From Metapseudomonas boanensis (lineage in GTDB: Bacteria; Pseudomonadota; Gammaproteobacteria; Pseudomonadales; Pseudomonadaceae): 64,000 nucleotides of DNA. Below, piece by piece: positions 27,892 to 36,721 of this stretch. Each line of letters opens with the position of its first letter. Position 1 is the first letter of the stretch. Where the stretch lies: contig NZ_JAGTIS010000002.1 in NCBI RefSeq assembly GCF_018704125.1, positions 698,457 through 762,456 on the forward strand. Reading direction: 5' to 3'. The notes beneath the pieces are model-generated. The model worked only from the letters and a program-made list of their open reading frames with translations, was not told where the DNA came from and searched no databases. The translations under genes and the position numbers were made by a program.

Positions 27892-29963
27892 CCGAGCTGG
27901 CACAAGTCCCGGTCACAGCGCTCAAGGGGGTGGGTGCGGCCCTGGCGGAGAAACTTGCCAAGGTTGGCCTGGAGAACCTGCAAGACATCCTCTTCCATCT
28001 GCCGACGCGTTATCAGGACCGCACCCGCATCACGCCTATCGGCGCACTGCGCCCTGGCCAGGACGCAGTGGTCGAGGGCACCGTGGCCGGCGCGGACATC
28101 GTCATGGGACGGCGACGTAGCCTGCTGGTCCGCCTACAGGACGGTAGCGGCACCCTCAGCCTGCGTTTCTTTCACTTCAGCCAGGCGCAGAAGGAAGGCC
28201 TCAAGCGCGGCACCCAATTGCGCTGCTACGGCGAAGTCCGTCCCGGCGCTACAGGCCTTGAAATCTACCACCCGGAGTACCGCTCCCTCAGCGGCGACGA
28301 AGCCCCCCCGGTGGAACAGACCCTGACGCCGATCTACCCCACCACCGAAGGCCTGACCCAACAACGCCTGCGCTCCCTCAGCCAGCTCGCCCTCGCGCGT
28401 CTCGGCCCGCACAGCCTGCCGGACTGGCTGCCGAAAGAGCTGGCCCGCGACTACCAGCTCGGCGCACTCGACGAAGCCATTCGCTACCTGCATCGACCAC
28501 CGCCAGACGCCGACCTCGAGGAGCTCGCCGAAGGGCAGCACTGGGCCCAGCAGCGTCTGGCATTCGAGGAACTGCTGACTCATCAGCTTTCCCTGCAACG
28601 CCTGCGTGAAAGCCTGCGCGCCCAGCACGCACCGCAATTGCCACCAGCACACAAGCTGCCGGCCCAGTACCTGGCCAACCTCGGCTTTGCGCCCACTGGC
28701 GCGCAGCAGCGGGTCGGCGCCGAGATCGCCTATGACCTGGCCCAGCAGGAACCGATGCTGCGTCTGGTCCAGGGTGACGTTGGCGCCGGCAAGACCGTGG
28801 TCGCCGCCCTGGCTGCACTCCAGGCCCTGGAAGCCGGCTATCAGGTGGCGCTGATGGCGCCCACGGAAATCCTCGCCGAACAGCACTACCTCAACTTTCA
28901 GCGCTGGCTGCAGCCGCTCGGACTCGAAGTCGCCTGGCTCGCCGGCAAGCTCAAGGGCAAGGCGCGTGCCGCCGCCCTCGAGCAGATCGCCGGCGGCGTG
29001 CCCATGGTCGTCGGTACCCATGCGCTGTTCCAGGACGAGGTGAAGTTCAAACGCCTCGCCCTGGTGATCATCGACGAGCAGCATCGCTTTGGCGTGCAAC
29101 AGCGCCTGGCCCTGCGCCAGAAAGGCGTGGACGGGCGCCTCTGCCCGCACCAGCTGATCATGACCGCGACCCCCATCCCCCGGACCCTGGCGATGAGCGC
29201 CTACGCCGACCTGGATACCTCGATCCTCGACGAGCTGCCCCCCGGGCGGACGCCGGTCAATACCGTGCTGGTAGCCGACAGCCGCCGCATCGAAGTGATC
29301 GAGCGAGTGCGTGCCGCCTGCTACGAAGGGCGCCAGGCCTATTGGGTCTGTACGCTGATCGAGGAGTCCGAGGAGCTGACCTGCCAGGCCGCGGAAACCA
29401 CTTTCGAGGAGCTCTCCTGCGCGCTGGGTGAGCTGCGCGTCGGCCTGATCCACGGTCGCATGAAGCCGGCCGAGAAGGCTGCTGTGATGGCCGAGTTCAA
29501 GCAAGGCGCGCTGCAACTGCTGGTGGCGACCACGGTGATTGAGGTGGGCGTCGACGTCCCCAATGCCAGCCTGATGATCATCGAAAACCCGGAACGCTTG
29601 GGCCTGGCCCAACTGCACCAGCTGCGCGGTCGTGTCGGCCGGGGCAGTGCGGCCAGCCACTGTGTGCTGCTGTATCACGCGCCGCTGTCGCAGCTGGGCC
29701 GTGAGCGCCTGGCGATCATGCGCGAAACCTGCGATGGCTTCGTGATCGCCGAGAAGGACCTGGAGCTGCGCGGCCCCGGCGAGATGCTCGGTACCCGCCA
29801 GACCGGTCTACTGCAGTTCAAGGTGGCCGACCTGATGCGCGATGCCGCCCTGCTGCCCGCAGTACGTGACGCCGCCCAGGCGCTGCTGGCACATTGGCCC
29901 CAGCACGTCAGTCCGCTGCTTGAGCGCTGGCTACGCCATGGCCAGCAGTACGGACAAGTGTGA
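27888..29963 (+). CDS. recG: ATP-dependent DNA helicase RecG
   Basis: 691 aa. An N-terminal wedge/OB domain is followed by superfamily-2 helicase domains. Walker A GDVGAGKT is at about residues 295-302, the DEXH-type box is DEQHRFG, motif III is TATPIPRT, and the C-terminal lobe has VGVDVPNASLMIIENPERLGLAQLHQLRGRVGRG. The TRG motif region follows. It reverses stalled replication forks and branch-migrates Holliday junctions. Translation is coupled to oxyR. Confidence 0.97.
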   Translation: MTELAQVPVTALKGVGAALAEKLAKVGLENLQDILFHLPTRYQDRTRITPIGALRPGQDAVVEGTVAGADIVMGRRRSLLVRLQDGSGTLSLRFFHFSQAQKEGLKRGTQLRCYGEVRPGATGLEIYHPEYRSLSGDEAPPVEQTLTPIYPTTEGLTQQRLRSLSQLALARLGPHSLPDWLPKELARDYQLGALDEAIRYLHRPPPDADLEELAEGQHWAQQRLAFEELLTHQLSLQRLRESLRAQHAPQLPPAHKLPAQYLANLGFAPTGAQQRVGAEIAYDLAQQEPMLRLVQGDVGAGKTVVAALAALQALEAGYQVALMAPTEILAEQHYLNFQRWLQPLGLEVAWLAGKLKGKARAAALEQIAGGVPMVVGTHALFQDEVKFKRLALVIIDEQHRFGVQQRLALRQKGVDGRLCPHQLIMTATPIPRTLAMSAYADLDTSILDELPPGRTPVNTVLVADSRRIEVIERVRAACYEGRQAYWVCTLIEESEELTCQAAETTFEELSCALGELRVGLIHGRMKPAEKAAVMAEFKQGALQLLVATTVIEVGVDVPNASLMIIENPERLGLAQLHQLRGRVGRGSAASHCVLLYHAPLSQLGRERLAIMRETCDGFVIAEKDLELRGPGEMLGTRQTGLLQFKVADLMRDAALLPAVRDAAQALLAHWPQHVSPLLERWLRHGQQYGQV

Positions 29964-30054
29964 ATCAGATCACGGTGCACCCGTCGCCCGCGAACGCTGC
30001 CACCCTACCTGCTCGTTATACTCCCGGCAGAAAAATCTGACGCTGGATGCCGCC

Positions 30055-31458
30055 ATGACCGAAGTCGCACGAGTTCCCGACGATACACATCGCCCCCCAG
30101 CGGTGATCCTGCAGTTGCTCGATAAGCTTGGCCTGGCGTTCCAGATTCGCATGGACCATCCGAGCCTGAGCGCCGCCCAGCGCGTCCAGGCAGTGCTGCT
30201 GGAGGACTCGGTGGGGGCGTTGCTGGTGCTCTATCCGCGCAGTCAGCTGCTTGACCTCAATCGCCTGGCCGAACTCACCGGGCGCAAGCTGTTCGCCGTC
30301 AAGCCCGAACGCCTGGAGCGGATGCTCGGCAAGCACAGCCTGGGCAGTCTCCCCGGCCTGCCGCCGCTGACCAGTTCGCCCTGCCTGTATGACGAACGCC
30401 TGCTGCAAGAGCCTCGGCTGCTGGTGGAGTCCGGCCAGCCGGGCGTTCTTCTGGAGCTGCACTGCGAGGCCTTCCGCAGCTTGCTGGGCAAGGCCAGCGC
30501 CGCGCGCTTCGGCGAGGTTGTGGCCAACATCCGGCCCAACCTGAACCGCCCGAACGACGACCGTGCCGAGATTACCCAGGCCGTGCAGGTCTTCACCGCG
30601 CGCCGCATACAACAGCGACTGGAAGAAACCATCGAGATCCCACCGCTGCCGGAATCGGCCCAGAAGATCATCAAGCTGCGAGTCGACCCCAATGCCACAG
30701 TCGATGACATTACCGGCGTGGTGGAGACCGACCCGGCCCTCGCCGCGCAGGTGGTCAGTTGGGCCGCCTCCCCCTACTACGCAGCGCCGGGCAAGATTCG
30801 CTCGGTGGAGGACGCCATCGTCCGCGTACTAGGCTTCGATCTGGTCATCAACCTCGCGCTGGGCCTGGCCCTCGGCAAGACCCTCAGCCTGCCCAAGGAC
30901 CAGCCACAACACACCACCCCGTATTGGCACCAGGCGATCTATACCGCCGCAGTCATCGAGGGTCTGACTCGCGCCATGCCGCGAGCCCAGCGCCCCGAGG
31001 CGGGTCTCACTTACCTCGCCGGCCTACTGCACAACTTCGGCTACCTTGTGCTCGCCCACGTATTCCCACCGCACTTCTCGCTGATCTGCCGCCATCTGGA
31101 GGTCAATCCGCACCTGCCCCATAGCTTCATCGAGCAGCACCTGTTGGGCATCACGCGCGAGCAGATCGGCAGCTGGCTGATGCGCCACTGGGACATGCCG
31201 GAAGAGCTATCCACTGCATTGCGCTTCCAGCATGACCCTGACTACCAGGGCGACAACGCTGCCTACGCCAACCTGGTTTGCCTGGCTGTGCGCCTGCTGC
31301 GCAATCGGGGCATCGGTTCGGGGCCACAGGAGGAAATACCCGAAGACCTCTTTGAAGCCCTGGGCCTGAGCCGCGAGAAAGCCGAGGACGCCGTGAGCAA
31401 GGTCTTGCAGGCCGAGGTGGCATTGCGCGAACTAGCCCTGCAGTTCAACACGCACTGA
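30055..31458 (+). CDS. HDOD-domain protein with N-terminal YbaK/aminoacyl-tRNA-deacylase-like domain
   Basis: 467 aa from the ATG at 30055. Residues ~10-150 resemble the YbaK/ProX deacylase fold (VQAVLLEDSVGALLVLYPRSQLLDLNRLAELTGRKLFAVKPERLERMLG). Residues ~190-400 form an HDOD domain (IPPLPESAQKIIKLRVDPNATVDDITGVVETDPALAAQVVSWA and LAGLLHNFGYLVLAHVFPPHF). HDOD is a degenerate HD domain used in signalling scaffolds. The combination is conserved next to recG in Pseudomonas, and the role is unknown, probably regulatory. Earlier in-frame starts overlap recG and are not supported. Confidence 0.85.
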   Translation: MTEVARVPDDTHRPPAVILQLLDKLGLAFQIRMDHPSLSAAQRVQAVLLEDSVGALLVLYPRSQLLDLNRLAELTGRKLFAVKPERLERMLGKHSLGSLPGLPPLTSSPCLYDERLLQEPRLLVESGQPGVLLELHCEAFRSLLGKASAARFGEVVANIRPNLNRPNDDRAEITQAVQVFTARRIQQRLEETIEIPPLPESAQKIIKLRVDPNATVDDITGVVETDPALAAQVVSWAASPYYAAPGKIRSVEDAIVRVLGFDLVINLALGLALGKTLSLPKDQPQHTTPYWHQAIYTAAVIEGLTRAMPRAQRPEAGLTYLAGLLHNFGYLVLAHVFPPHFSLICRHLEVNPHLPHSFIEQHLLGITREQIGSWLMRHWDMPEELSTALRFQHDPDYQGDNAAYANLVCLAVRLLRNRGIGSGPQEEIPEDLFEALGLSREKAEDAVSKVLQAEVALRELALQFNTH

Positions 31459-31482
31459 CCCAAGGCGAAAATGAAAATGAAG

Positions 31483-31529
31483 AAGGGGCGCTGTGCGCCC
31501 CTTTCCTGTTGGGCTTCGCTGTGCGAAGC
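31483..31529 (+). terminator. Terminator after the HDOD gene, with a second hairpin
   Basis: Stem AAGGGGCGC / GCGCCCCTT (31483-31503) is followed by TTCC. A second perfect hairpin GCTTCGC / GCGAAGC lies at 31513-31529. The region also ends transcription from the convergent SCP2-like gene. Confidence 0.75.
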
Positions 31530-31559
31530 ACCAATCTACCTGGCTACCTCTGAACGCGA

Positions 31560-31952
31560 TCAGGCTGCGCGCTTCTCGGTGGCCTTCTTCTTCGGCATCA
31601 GGTACTTGGTCAGGCCCTGGAACCAGATCACCAGCGCCGGGTTGCCCTGGATCTGGATGTCCTTGCTCTGGATACCCTGCATGAACGCCAACTGCTTGTT
31701 CTTCGCGCTCATGGTGGCGAAGCCGTAGGCGCCATCCTTGAAGCCAATGGCGAACGCGGGCTGGCTGGCCTGGCCGCGACGGCTATGCACGCGCTGGTCC
31801 TTGACGATGAAATGGCGAGCGATCTTGCCATCCAGGGTGTGCAACTGGAACACCAGGTCCTTGCCGGCCAGCTGCTGCTGGAACTCGGCATTGTCACGGC
31901 TGGCCTTGGCCATCAGCCGACCCAGCATCCAGAGGAGAAAGCGGAATTTCAT
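31560..31952 (-). CDS. SCP2 sterol-transfer-like small protein
   Basis: 130 aa from MKFRFLLWMLGRLMAKAS, where an in-frame extension to 31988 is ignored. The central part (LVFQLHTLDGKIARHFIVKDQRVHSRRG ... FAIGFKDGAYGFATMSAK) has the alternating strand pattern of SCP2-like lipid-binding domains. The C-terminus ends basic (LMPKKKATEKRA). Homologues are often annotated as 'helicase' through transfer error. Nothing here resembles a helicase. Its function is unknown, and lipid binding is a fold-level inference. The gene lies convergent with the HDOD gene. Confidence 0.7.
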   Translation of the reverse strand: MKFRFLLWMLGRLMAKASRDNAEFQQQLAGKDLVFQLHTLDGKIARHFIVKDQRVHSRRGQASQPAFAIGFKDGAYGFATMSAKNKQLAFMQGIQSKDIQIQGNPALVIWFQGLTKYLMPKKKATEKRAA

Positions 31953-32052
31953 GCGCGCGGCCTCGAAGGGAATCACAAAGCGGCGCATTGTAGCGGTTTG
32001 CCGACGGGACTACAGCCAGCTAAAGGCGGGTGAGACGATACAGGGCAGGGCT

Positions 32053-32077
32053 GCCCGGAACCTCCCCGGTTCCGGGC
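32053..32077. terminator. Hairpin downstream of hupA
   Basis: A perfect 10-bp stem GCCCGGAACC / GGTTCCGGGC around a 5-nt loop, just after the leftward hupA stop. A T-tract is lacking, so it may act as a transcript-end stabiliser. Confidence 0.6.
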
Positions 32078-32086
32078 AATGGAGCC

Positions 32087-32359
32087 TTAGTTCACGGCTT
32101 CTTTCAGCGACTTGCCCGGCTTGAAGGCCACGGTGTTGCTGGCCTTGATTTTGACCGGTTGGCCGGTCTGCGGATTCTTGCCAGTGCGAGCACCGCGATG
32201 GCGTTGCAGGAAGGTGCCAAAGCCCACCAGGGTCACGCTGTCTTTACGGTTCAGCGCATTGGTGATTTCTTCGAGCACCGCGTTGAGTACCCGATTGGCC
32301 TGGTCCTTGGTGAGATCGGCCTTCTCGGCGATTGCAGCGGCGAGTTCCGGTTTACGCAT
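32087..32359 (-). CDS. hupA: DNA-binding protein HU (alpha type)
   Basis: 90 aa, the HU/IHF size. It starts MRKPELAAAIAEKADLTKDQANRVLNAVLEEI and has the conserved beta-arm VGFGTFLQRHRGARTGKNPQTGQPVKI, including the intercalating Pro region NPQTG. It is a nucleoid-associated protein that bends DNA as a dimer. The location beside the rubredoxin reductase gene matches P. aeruginosa and P. putida, whose locus is named hupA. The 187-bp upstream region holds its promoter. Confidence 0.95.
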   Translation of the reverse strand: MRKPELAAAIAEKADLTKDQANRVLNAVLEEITNALNRKDSVTLVGFGTFLQRHRGARTGKNPQTGQPVKIKASNTVAFKPGKSLKEAVN

Positions 32360-32546
32360 AAATGCCTCTTTGACGGTTTGTTGTTTTTGTGTCCGTGCTG
32401 TTCGTCCAGAACAGCGCCAAGGCGCCGCAACGGCTCTACGCTGCGGCAGACCACGGGGAGGATGGCATGCGATTGGGTACCGCGCCAGTCTTGCAGGAGG
32501 GTTTTCCCTACAAATTTAAGGACTACTCCGACAGAAGGACCGGCAT

Positions 32547-33698
32547 TTACGCCAAAAGTGGCGGTAGTTCCCGATTCAGCGCCAATTTCTCCTGCACGGC
32601 GGCCCCGGTCAGGGCGTAACCCAGCAGACGCCCGGCGGCGTCGCGGCAGAGGGCCTTGATGTCCGAGCCAGAGCCTTCCACCGTCCAGCTGCCGTCCAGG
32701 CCGCGAGGAGGTGGCGACACCACCAGCGGGCAGACCGGGGTCTTGACGGTTACCGGCATGGCGCCGTAGCTGACGGCCGTCGGTGTACCCGCGAGGGTCT
32801 GGGCCAGCGCGCGAGCACAGGCCATCAGCGGCATCACATAAAGCAGGTTGAGGCCGTCCACCTCGGCGCAGTCGCCCACAGCGTAGATGTTGGCGTGGGA
32901 AGTCTGCAGCTGTCGGTTCACCACCACCCCGCGATTCACCGCGAGTCCGGCCACAGCGGCCAGTTCTACGCGCGGCCGCAGGCCAACGGCAGACACCACC
33001 AGGTCACAGGGAATTCGCGTGCCGTCGGACAGATGAGCCTCAAGCTCGTCGCCCGCGTGATCGAGGCGGGTCAGCACCGGTCCCAGGTGGAAACGCGCAC
33101 CGAGGCTTTCCAGGCCAGCTTGCACCGCTGCAGCCGCGGCCGGGTGCAACAGGCCCGGCATGACCTGCTCACAAGGCGCCACCAGTTCGACCTGCAAGCC
33201 GCCGAGGCTGAGATCGTTGGCGAACTCGCAGCCGATCAGCCCGGCGCCCAGGATCAACACGCGGCGCTTGCCGGCGGCCGCAGCGCGGAAGCGGGCGTAA
33301 TCCTCCAGGTCGTTGATGGGAAAGACCGCGTCCTGGGCATTGCCCTCCACCGGCACACGAATGGTATCCGCGCCCCAGGCCAGCACCAGGTCGCGGTACT
33401 CCACAGCCTCTTCGCCAATCCACAGGCGCTTGTGGCCGGGATCGATGCCAGTGATGCGTGTATGGGTACGCACCTCCGCCTTGAGTTGGTCGGCCATGGC
33501 CCCCGCCTCGGCCATGGCCAGGCCGTCGGCATCCTTGTTCTTGCCGAAACCGGTGGACAGCATCGGCTTGGAGTACGAGCGACCGTCATCGGCGCTGATC
33601 AGCAACAGCGGGGTCTCGCTGTCCAGCTTGCGGAATTCCTTGGCCAGGTTGTAGCCGGCCAGGCCGGTACCGACGATTACCACGGGTGCACTCATCAC
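32547..33698 (-). CDS. rubB: Rubredoxin-NAD(+) reductase
   Basis: A 383-aa FAD-dependent pyridine-nucleotide-disulfide oxidoreductase fold. The N-terminal FAD-binding motif is [19 protein letters not shown], the second (NADH) Rossmann motif is [18 protein letters not shown], and the FAD-ribityl motif is [12 protein letters not shown]. It passes electrons from NADH to the rubredoxins encoded immediately upstream. These can then serve an alkane hydroxylase or oxidative-stress reductases. No AlkB gene is in the window. The shared direction and a 65-bp gap from rubA2 imply one operon. Confidence 0.93.
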   Translation of the reverse strand: MMSAPVVIVGTGLAGYNLAKEFRKLDSETPLLLISADDGRSYSKPMLSTGFGKNKDADGLAMAEAGAMADQLKAEVRTHTRITGIDPGHKRLWIGEEAVEYRDLVLAWGADTIRVPVEGNAQDAVFPINDLEDYARFRAAAAGKRRVLILGAGLIGCEFANDLSLGGLQVELVAPCEQVMPGLLHPAAAAAVQAGLESLGARFHLGPVLTRLDHAGDELEAHLSDGTRIPCDLVVSAVGLRPRVELAAVAGLAVNRGVVVNRQLQTSHANIYAVGDCAEVDGLNLLYVMPLMACARALAQTLAGTPTAVSYGAMPVTVKTPVCPLVVSPPPRGLDGSWTVEGSGSDIKALCRDAAGRLLGYALTGAAVQEKLALNRELPPLLA

Positions 33699-33763
33699 TC
33701 ACTCCTGCTCGGGCAAAAACGACGCGACGGCCCGAAGGCCGTCACTTGAATGGGGCTGACGGC

Positions 33764-33931
33764 TCAGGCGATTTCGATCATCTCGAAGTCGATCTTGCCG
33801 ACACCGCAATCGGGGCAGACCCAGTCCGGCGGGATATCCTCCCAGCGCGTGCCTGGGGCGATGCCCTCTTCAGGCAGACCTTCGGCTTCGTTGTAGATGA
33901 AGCCACAGACGATGCACTGCCACTTGCGCAT
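33764..33931 (-). CDS. rubA2: Rubredoxin (RubA2-type)
   Basis: A 55-aa rubredoxin starting [18 protein letters not shown]. The FeS4 site is formed by the two CxxCG pairs (CIVCG and CPDCG) at residues 6/9 and 39/42. It is a small acidic electron carrier receiving electrons from the NADH reductase downstream. It is about 80% identical to the neighbouring rubredoxin by eye, indicating a tandem duplication conserved in pseudomonads. Confidence 0.95.
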   Translation of the reverse strand: MRKWQCIVCGFIYNEAEGLPEEGIAPGTRWEDIPPDWVCPDCGVGKIDFEMIEIA

Positions 33932-34058
33932 GACCACCCCCGCGAACGCGGAAACTCGATGTGAAGCTACTCCAAAGCCCGATTACCGCCAAGCATCGAC
34001 GGAAGGCGCCAATCAGAGGGTAGGCTGCGAAGGCGCAGCGCGGCGCCTGATGCGTGAT

Positions 34059-34100
34059 GCCCCCTCTCCATTACGGGAAAGGGCCAGGAAGAGGGGGACA
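34059..34100. repeat. CCTCTCC-type hairpin repeat between the two rubredoxin genes
   Basis: CCCCCTCT pairs with AGAGGGGG across an imperfect interior (CCATTACGGGAAAGGGCCAGGA). It is one of seven related intergenic hairpins in the window and lies in the 178-bp gap of the rubA1-rubA2 operon. Confidence 0.65.
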
Positions 34101-34109
34101 CCCTTTAGA

Positions 34110-34277
34110 TCAGGCGATCTCGATCATCTCGAAGTCCAGCTTGCCAACGCCACAGTCAGGGCACAGCCAGTCTGTCGGCACATCCTCCCAACGGGTACCC
34201 GCAGGGATGCCCTCATCAGGCCAGCCCTGGGTTTCGTCATAGACCAGGCCACAGACAACGCATTGCCACTTCTTCAT
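34110..34277 (-). CDS. rubA1: Rubredoxin (RubA1-type)
   Basis: A 55-aa rubredoxin starting MKKWQCVVCGLVYDETQG. It has the same two CxxCG iron ligands (residues 6/9 and 39/42) and an identical C-terminal [10 protein letters not shown]. It is the first gene of the rubA1-rubA2-reductase operon and is divergent from ubiC. The predicted role is as an electron carrier for alkane hydroxylation or a similar mono-oxygenase. The partner enzyme is outside the window. Confidence 0.95.
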   Translation of the reverse strand: MKKWQCVVCGLVYDETQGWPDEGIPAGTRWEDVPTDWLCPDCGVGKLDFEMIEIA

Positions 34278-34439
34278 CACTCGCTACCTCGGTGTTCAGA
34301 CTTTCCCGACCTGCGCGCCAGAAGGCACTTGCTCGGTCGCTTCGGGGCGTTTTACTGGTTCGACCGTCCCTTCGCAAGCCCCTGCGGAGGGCGCCGGCTT
34401 TGGTTAGCATGCTAAGATCTGCGCCGTCGTCCACCGCCC

Positions 34440-35006
34440 ATGTCCACCACCGTGCCCCACGCCGTCCTTGCCCATCCCCCCCGCTGGCTGAGTGCCGCGC
34501 AACTGCATCCCACGCCCGCAGCCTGCGTGCGTGACTGGCTGTTCGACCAGGGTTCCCTGACCCGCCGCCTGACCGCCCTCTCCGACAATGCCTTCAGCGT
34601 AACGCCACTGGTGGAAGGCTGGCAGCCCCTGCGCGCGGACGAGTGCACAGCGCTCGGCATCCCCTGCGGCAGCCTCGGCTGGGTCCGTGAGGTATACCTG
34701 CGCGGTCATGGGGAGGTCTGGGTATTCGCCCGCAGCGTAGCGGCGCGCAGTGCCCTCGAAGGCTCTGGTCTTGACCTGCACCAGCTCGGCAGCCGCTCCC
34801 TCGGCGAGTTGCTGTTCAGCGATCGTGCCTTCGACCGGGGGGCCATGGAGGTCGCCCGCTACCCGGCCGCCTGGCTGCCCAGCGAGGTCCGTGATGAACG
34901 CCTGTGGGGGCGTCGCTCCTGCTTCACGCGCGGCGAGCTCGGGGTGCTGGTGGCGGAAATCTTCCTTCCGGCCCTCTGGCGCGCGGCGGGGATCGAGACC
35001 GTATAA
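34440..35006 (+). CDS. ubiC: Chorismate--pyruvate lyase
   Basis: A 188-aa UbiC-family protein. It has the N-terminal region WLSAAQLHPTPAACVRDWLFDQGSLTRRLTAL and the conserved REVYLRGHGEVWVFARSV strand with active-site Arg and Glu. The C-terminal GRRSCFTRGELGVLVAEIFLP is diagnostic, with a Glu that closes over the product. It converts chorismate to 4-hydroxybenzoate and pyruvate, the first committed step to ubiquinone. It is followed by ubiA, which uses its product, with a foldback element between them. Confidence 0.93.
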   Translation: MSTTVPHAVLAHPPRWLSAAQLHPTPAACVRDWLFDQGSLTRRLTALSDNAFSVTPLVEGWQPLRADECTALGIPCGSLGWVREVYLRGHGEVWVFARSVAARSALEGSGLDLHQLGSRSLGELLFSDRAFDRGAMEVARYPAAWLPSEVRDERLWGRRSCFTRGELGVLVAEIFLPALWRAAGIETV

Positions 35007-35011
35007 TCCGG

Positions 35012-35168
35012 CCCTTCGAGCCTGTTTACGATCTCGCGAGCTAGAGAAGAACAAGGCGAGAATGGCTGAGGGCGCGGAGTTTACGAGCTGTAAATGAGCA
35101 AGCCCGATGCCATTCTCAACGCAGTTATTCCGACGCGCAGCAGATCGTAAAGCAGGCTCTTCGAAGGG
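35012..35168. mobile_element. 157-bp foldback (MITE-like) element between ubiC and ubiA
   Basis: The ends are long imperfect inverted repeats: 35012-35034 (CCCTTCGAGCCTGTTTACGA...) and 35142-35168. All 23 left-arm bases pair, and the right arm has 4 extra bases. Inside are a second inverted repeat GAGAATGGC (35058-35066) / GCCATTCTC (35109-35117) and a central hairpin TTTAC-GAGCT-GTAAA (35080-35094). There is no coding capacity and no obvious target-site duplication. The right end supplies the GGGAG ribosome-binding site of ubiA. It resembles a non-autonomous transposable or structured-RNA repeat. Confidence 0.7.
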
Positions 35169-35178
35169 AGAGCCGTCG

Positions 35179-36069
35179 ATGTACCTCACGCTGCTGCAAT
35201 CGCTGAACCGCCTGCATCCCCGCGCCATGGACTTCATCCAGCTGGCGCGCCTGGACAAGCCCATCGGCATCTACCTGCTGCTCTGGCCGACCCTCTGGGC
35301 CCTGTGGGTCGCTGCTGAAGGCATACCCAGCCTGAAGAACCTGGTGATCTTCGTCCTCGGCGTGAACCTCATGCGCGCTGCCGGCTGCGTGATCAATGAC
35401 TTCGCCGACCGCAAGGTCGATGGCCACGTCACACGCACCAGGGCGCGCCCGCTGGCAAGCGGCCGCATCACCGCCCGCGAGGCCCTGGTGTTCTTCGCCG
35501 TGCTGGTGGCCGCAAGTTTCGTCCTGGTGCTGTTCACCAACAGCACGACCATCTGGCTGTCCTTCGGCGGACTGGCGCTGGCGGCCTGCTATCCCTTCAT
35601 GAAGCGCTACACCTACTACCCGCAGGTGGTGTTGGGGGCTGCGTTCTCCTGGGGCATGCCGATGGCCTTCACCGCCGAAACCGGCGAGCTGCCTGCCGCC
35701 GCCTGGCTGCTGTACATCGCCAACCTGTTGTGGACGGTCGCCTACGACACTTATTACGCGATGACCGACCGAGAAGACGACCTGAAGATCGGCGTGAAAT
35801 CCACCGCCATCCTGTTTGGCGATGCCGACCGGCTGATCATCGCCACCCTCCAGGGGCTGGCGCTGCTGTGCCTGTTACTGGCCGGAAACCGCTTCGGGCT
35901 GGGACTGGCTTTCCACCTCGGGCTGCTGGTGGCGGCAGCCTGCTTCGCCTGGGAATACTGGAGCACCCGCACGCGTGACCCCCAGGTCTGCTTCAAGGCC
36001 TTCCTGCACAACCACTGGGCGGGGCTGGCGATCTTCCTGGGTATCGCCGCCGACTACGCGCTGCGCTGA
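35179..36069 (+). CDS. ubiA: 4-hydroxybenzoate octaprenyltransferase
   Basis: A 296-aa polytopic UbiA prenyltransferase. The two Asp-rich metal motifs are NDFADRKVD (residues ~74-82) and [12 protein letters not shown] (~192-203), which bind Mg-prenyl diphosphate. About eight to nine TM helices follow the [21 protein letters not shown] start. It attaches the polyprenyl tail to 4-hydroxybenzoate in the inner membrane. The ATG at 35179 gives the P. aeruginosa length. Its SD GGGAG overlaps the right end of the foldback element. An ATG at 35107 lies inside that element and is rejected. Confidence 0.95.
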   Translation: MYLTLLQSLNRLHPRAMDFIQLARLDKPIGIYLLLWPTLWALWVAAEGIPSLKNLVIFVLGVNLMRAAGCVINDFADRKVDGHVTRTRARPLASGRITAREALVFFAVLVAASFVLVLFTNSTTIWLSFGGLALAACYPFMKRYTYYPQVVLGAAFSWGMPMAFTAETGELPAAAWLLYIANLLWTVAYDTYYAMTDREDDLKIGVKSTAILFGDADRLIIATLQGLALLCLLLAGNRFGLGLAFHLGLLVAAACFAWEYWSTRTRDPQVCFKAFLHNHWAGLAIFLGIAADYALR

Positions 36070-36099
36070 GCAGCGCGTAGCACCCACCTTGCCATCTGG

Positions 36100-36486
36100 T
36101 CAGTAGGCTTCCGGCTTGGCAACGTGCCAGACGCCCATCTTGCCGTCGCCGGTGACATCTCCCGGCTTCTTGTCCATGACGAAGGTGTAGACCGGTTTGC
36201 CGTCGTAAGCCCACTGCATCGAGCCGTCGTCACGCTTCACCAGGCTCCACTCACCTTCGGCCTTGGCGCCAGCCTCGGCCATCAAGGGCGGCCAGTTCTG
36301 CGCACATTGCCCATTGCAGGCAGACATGCCACTGGTGTCCTTGTCGTAGGTGTAGAGCGTCATGCCCTTGGCATCGACCAGCATGCCGTCCTTCTCCATC
36401 GCGGGCTCGGCCGCCAGACCAATCAGCGAAAAACTCAGCAGCGCACCCGCAAGCAATGGAGCGATTCGGCAGTGATTCTTTTTCAT
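36100..36486 (-). CDS. Secreted repeat protein (COG4315-like, PF03640 type)
   Basis: 128 aa with signal peptide [26 protein letters not shown]. Two copies of the short secreted-repeat motif are visible: [35 protein letters not shown] and [27 protein letters not shown]. Each contains the T/VLYTYxxD turn. The two Cys in [11 protein letters not shown] are conserved in the family. The function is unknown, and these proteins are predicted periplasmic or lipoprotein-like. The start at 36486 is chosen for the signal peptide. The gene is divergent from phoB. Confidence 0.85.
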   Translation of the reverse strand: MKKNHCRIAPLLAGALLSFSLIGLAAEPAMEKDGMLVDAKGMTLYTYDKDTSGMSACNGQCAQNWPPLMAEAGAKAEGEWSLVKRDDGSMQWAYDGKPVYTFVMDKKPGDVTGDGKMGVWHVAKPEAY

Positions 36487-36648
36487 TTTGTGCCTCTTCT
36501 CGGAGTGGGAAACAACAGCCCGGCGGCTGCGATCACAACCGGAGGTCACAGCAAGCACTGCAGCGATCAAGCTTCTCGCCAGGCTCCAGGTCGCCCCTTT
36601 CCCAACGGCGACCTCCTTCAGCATAGACACGGCAGCGACTACATTCAG

Positions 36649-36666
36649 GTGTCACATGCCTGCAAT
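36649..36666 (+). promoter_or_regulatory. Pho box upstream of phoB
   Basis: Two 7-mers, GTGTCAC and CTGCAAT, are separated by 4 bp. Each matches 5 of 7 positions of the PhoB repeat CTGTCAT. They lie 56-73 bp before the phoB start, as expected for phoB autoregulation. Confidence 0.65.
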
Positions 36667-36721
36667 AATTCCGTTATCTAATGCGGCGCAATCAGTCATA
36701 CATGCGACCCGAGGCCTGAAC

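Noticed and set aside
31560..31952. Helicase annotation for the small SCP2-like protein
   Set aside because: It is 130 residues with no P-loop or helicase motif.
35107..35178. Earlier ATG for ubiA
   Set aside because: It lies inside the foldback element and adds 24 residues not found in UbiA. The SD at 35166-35170 fits the ATG at 35179.
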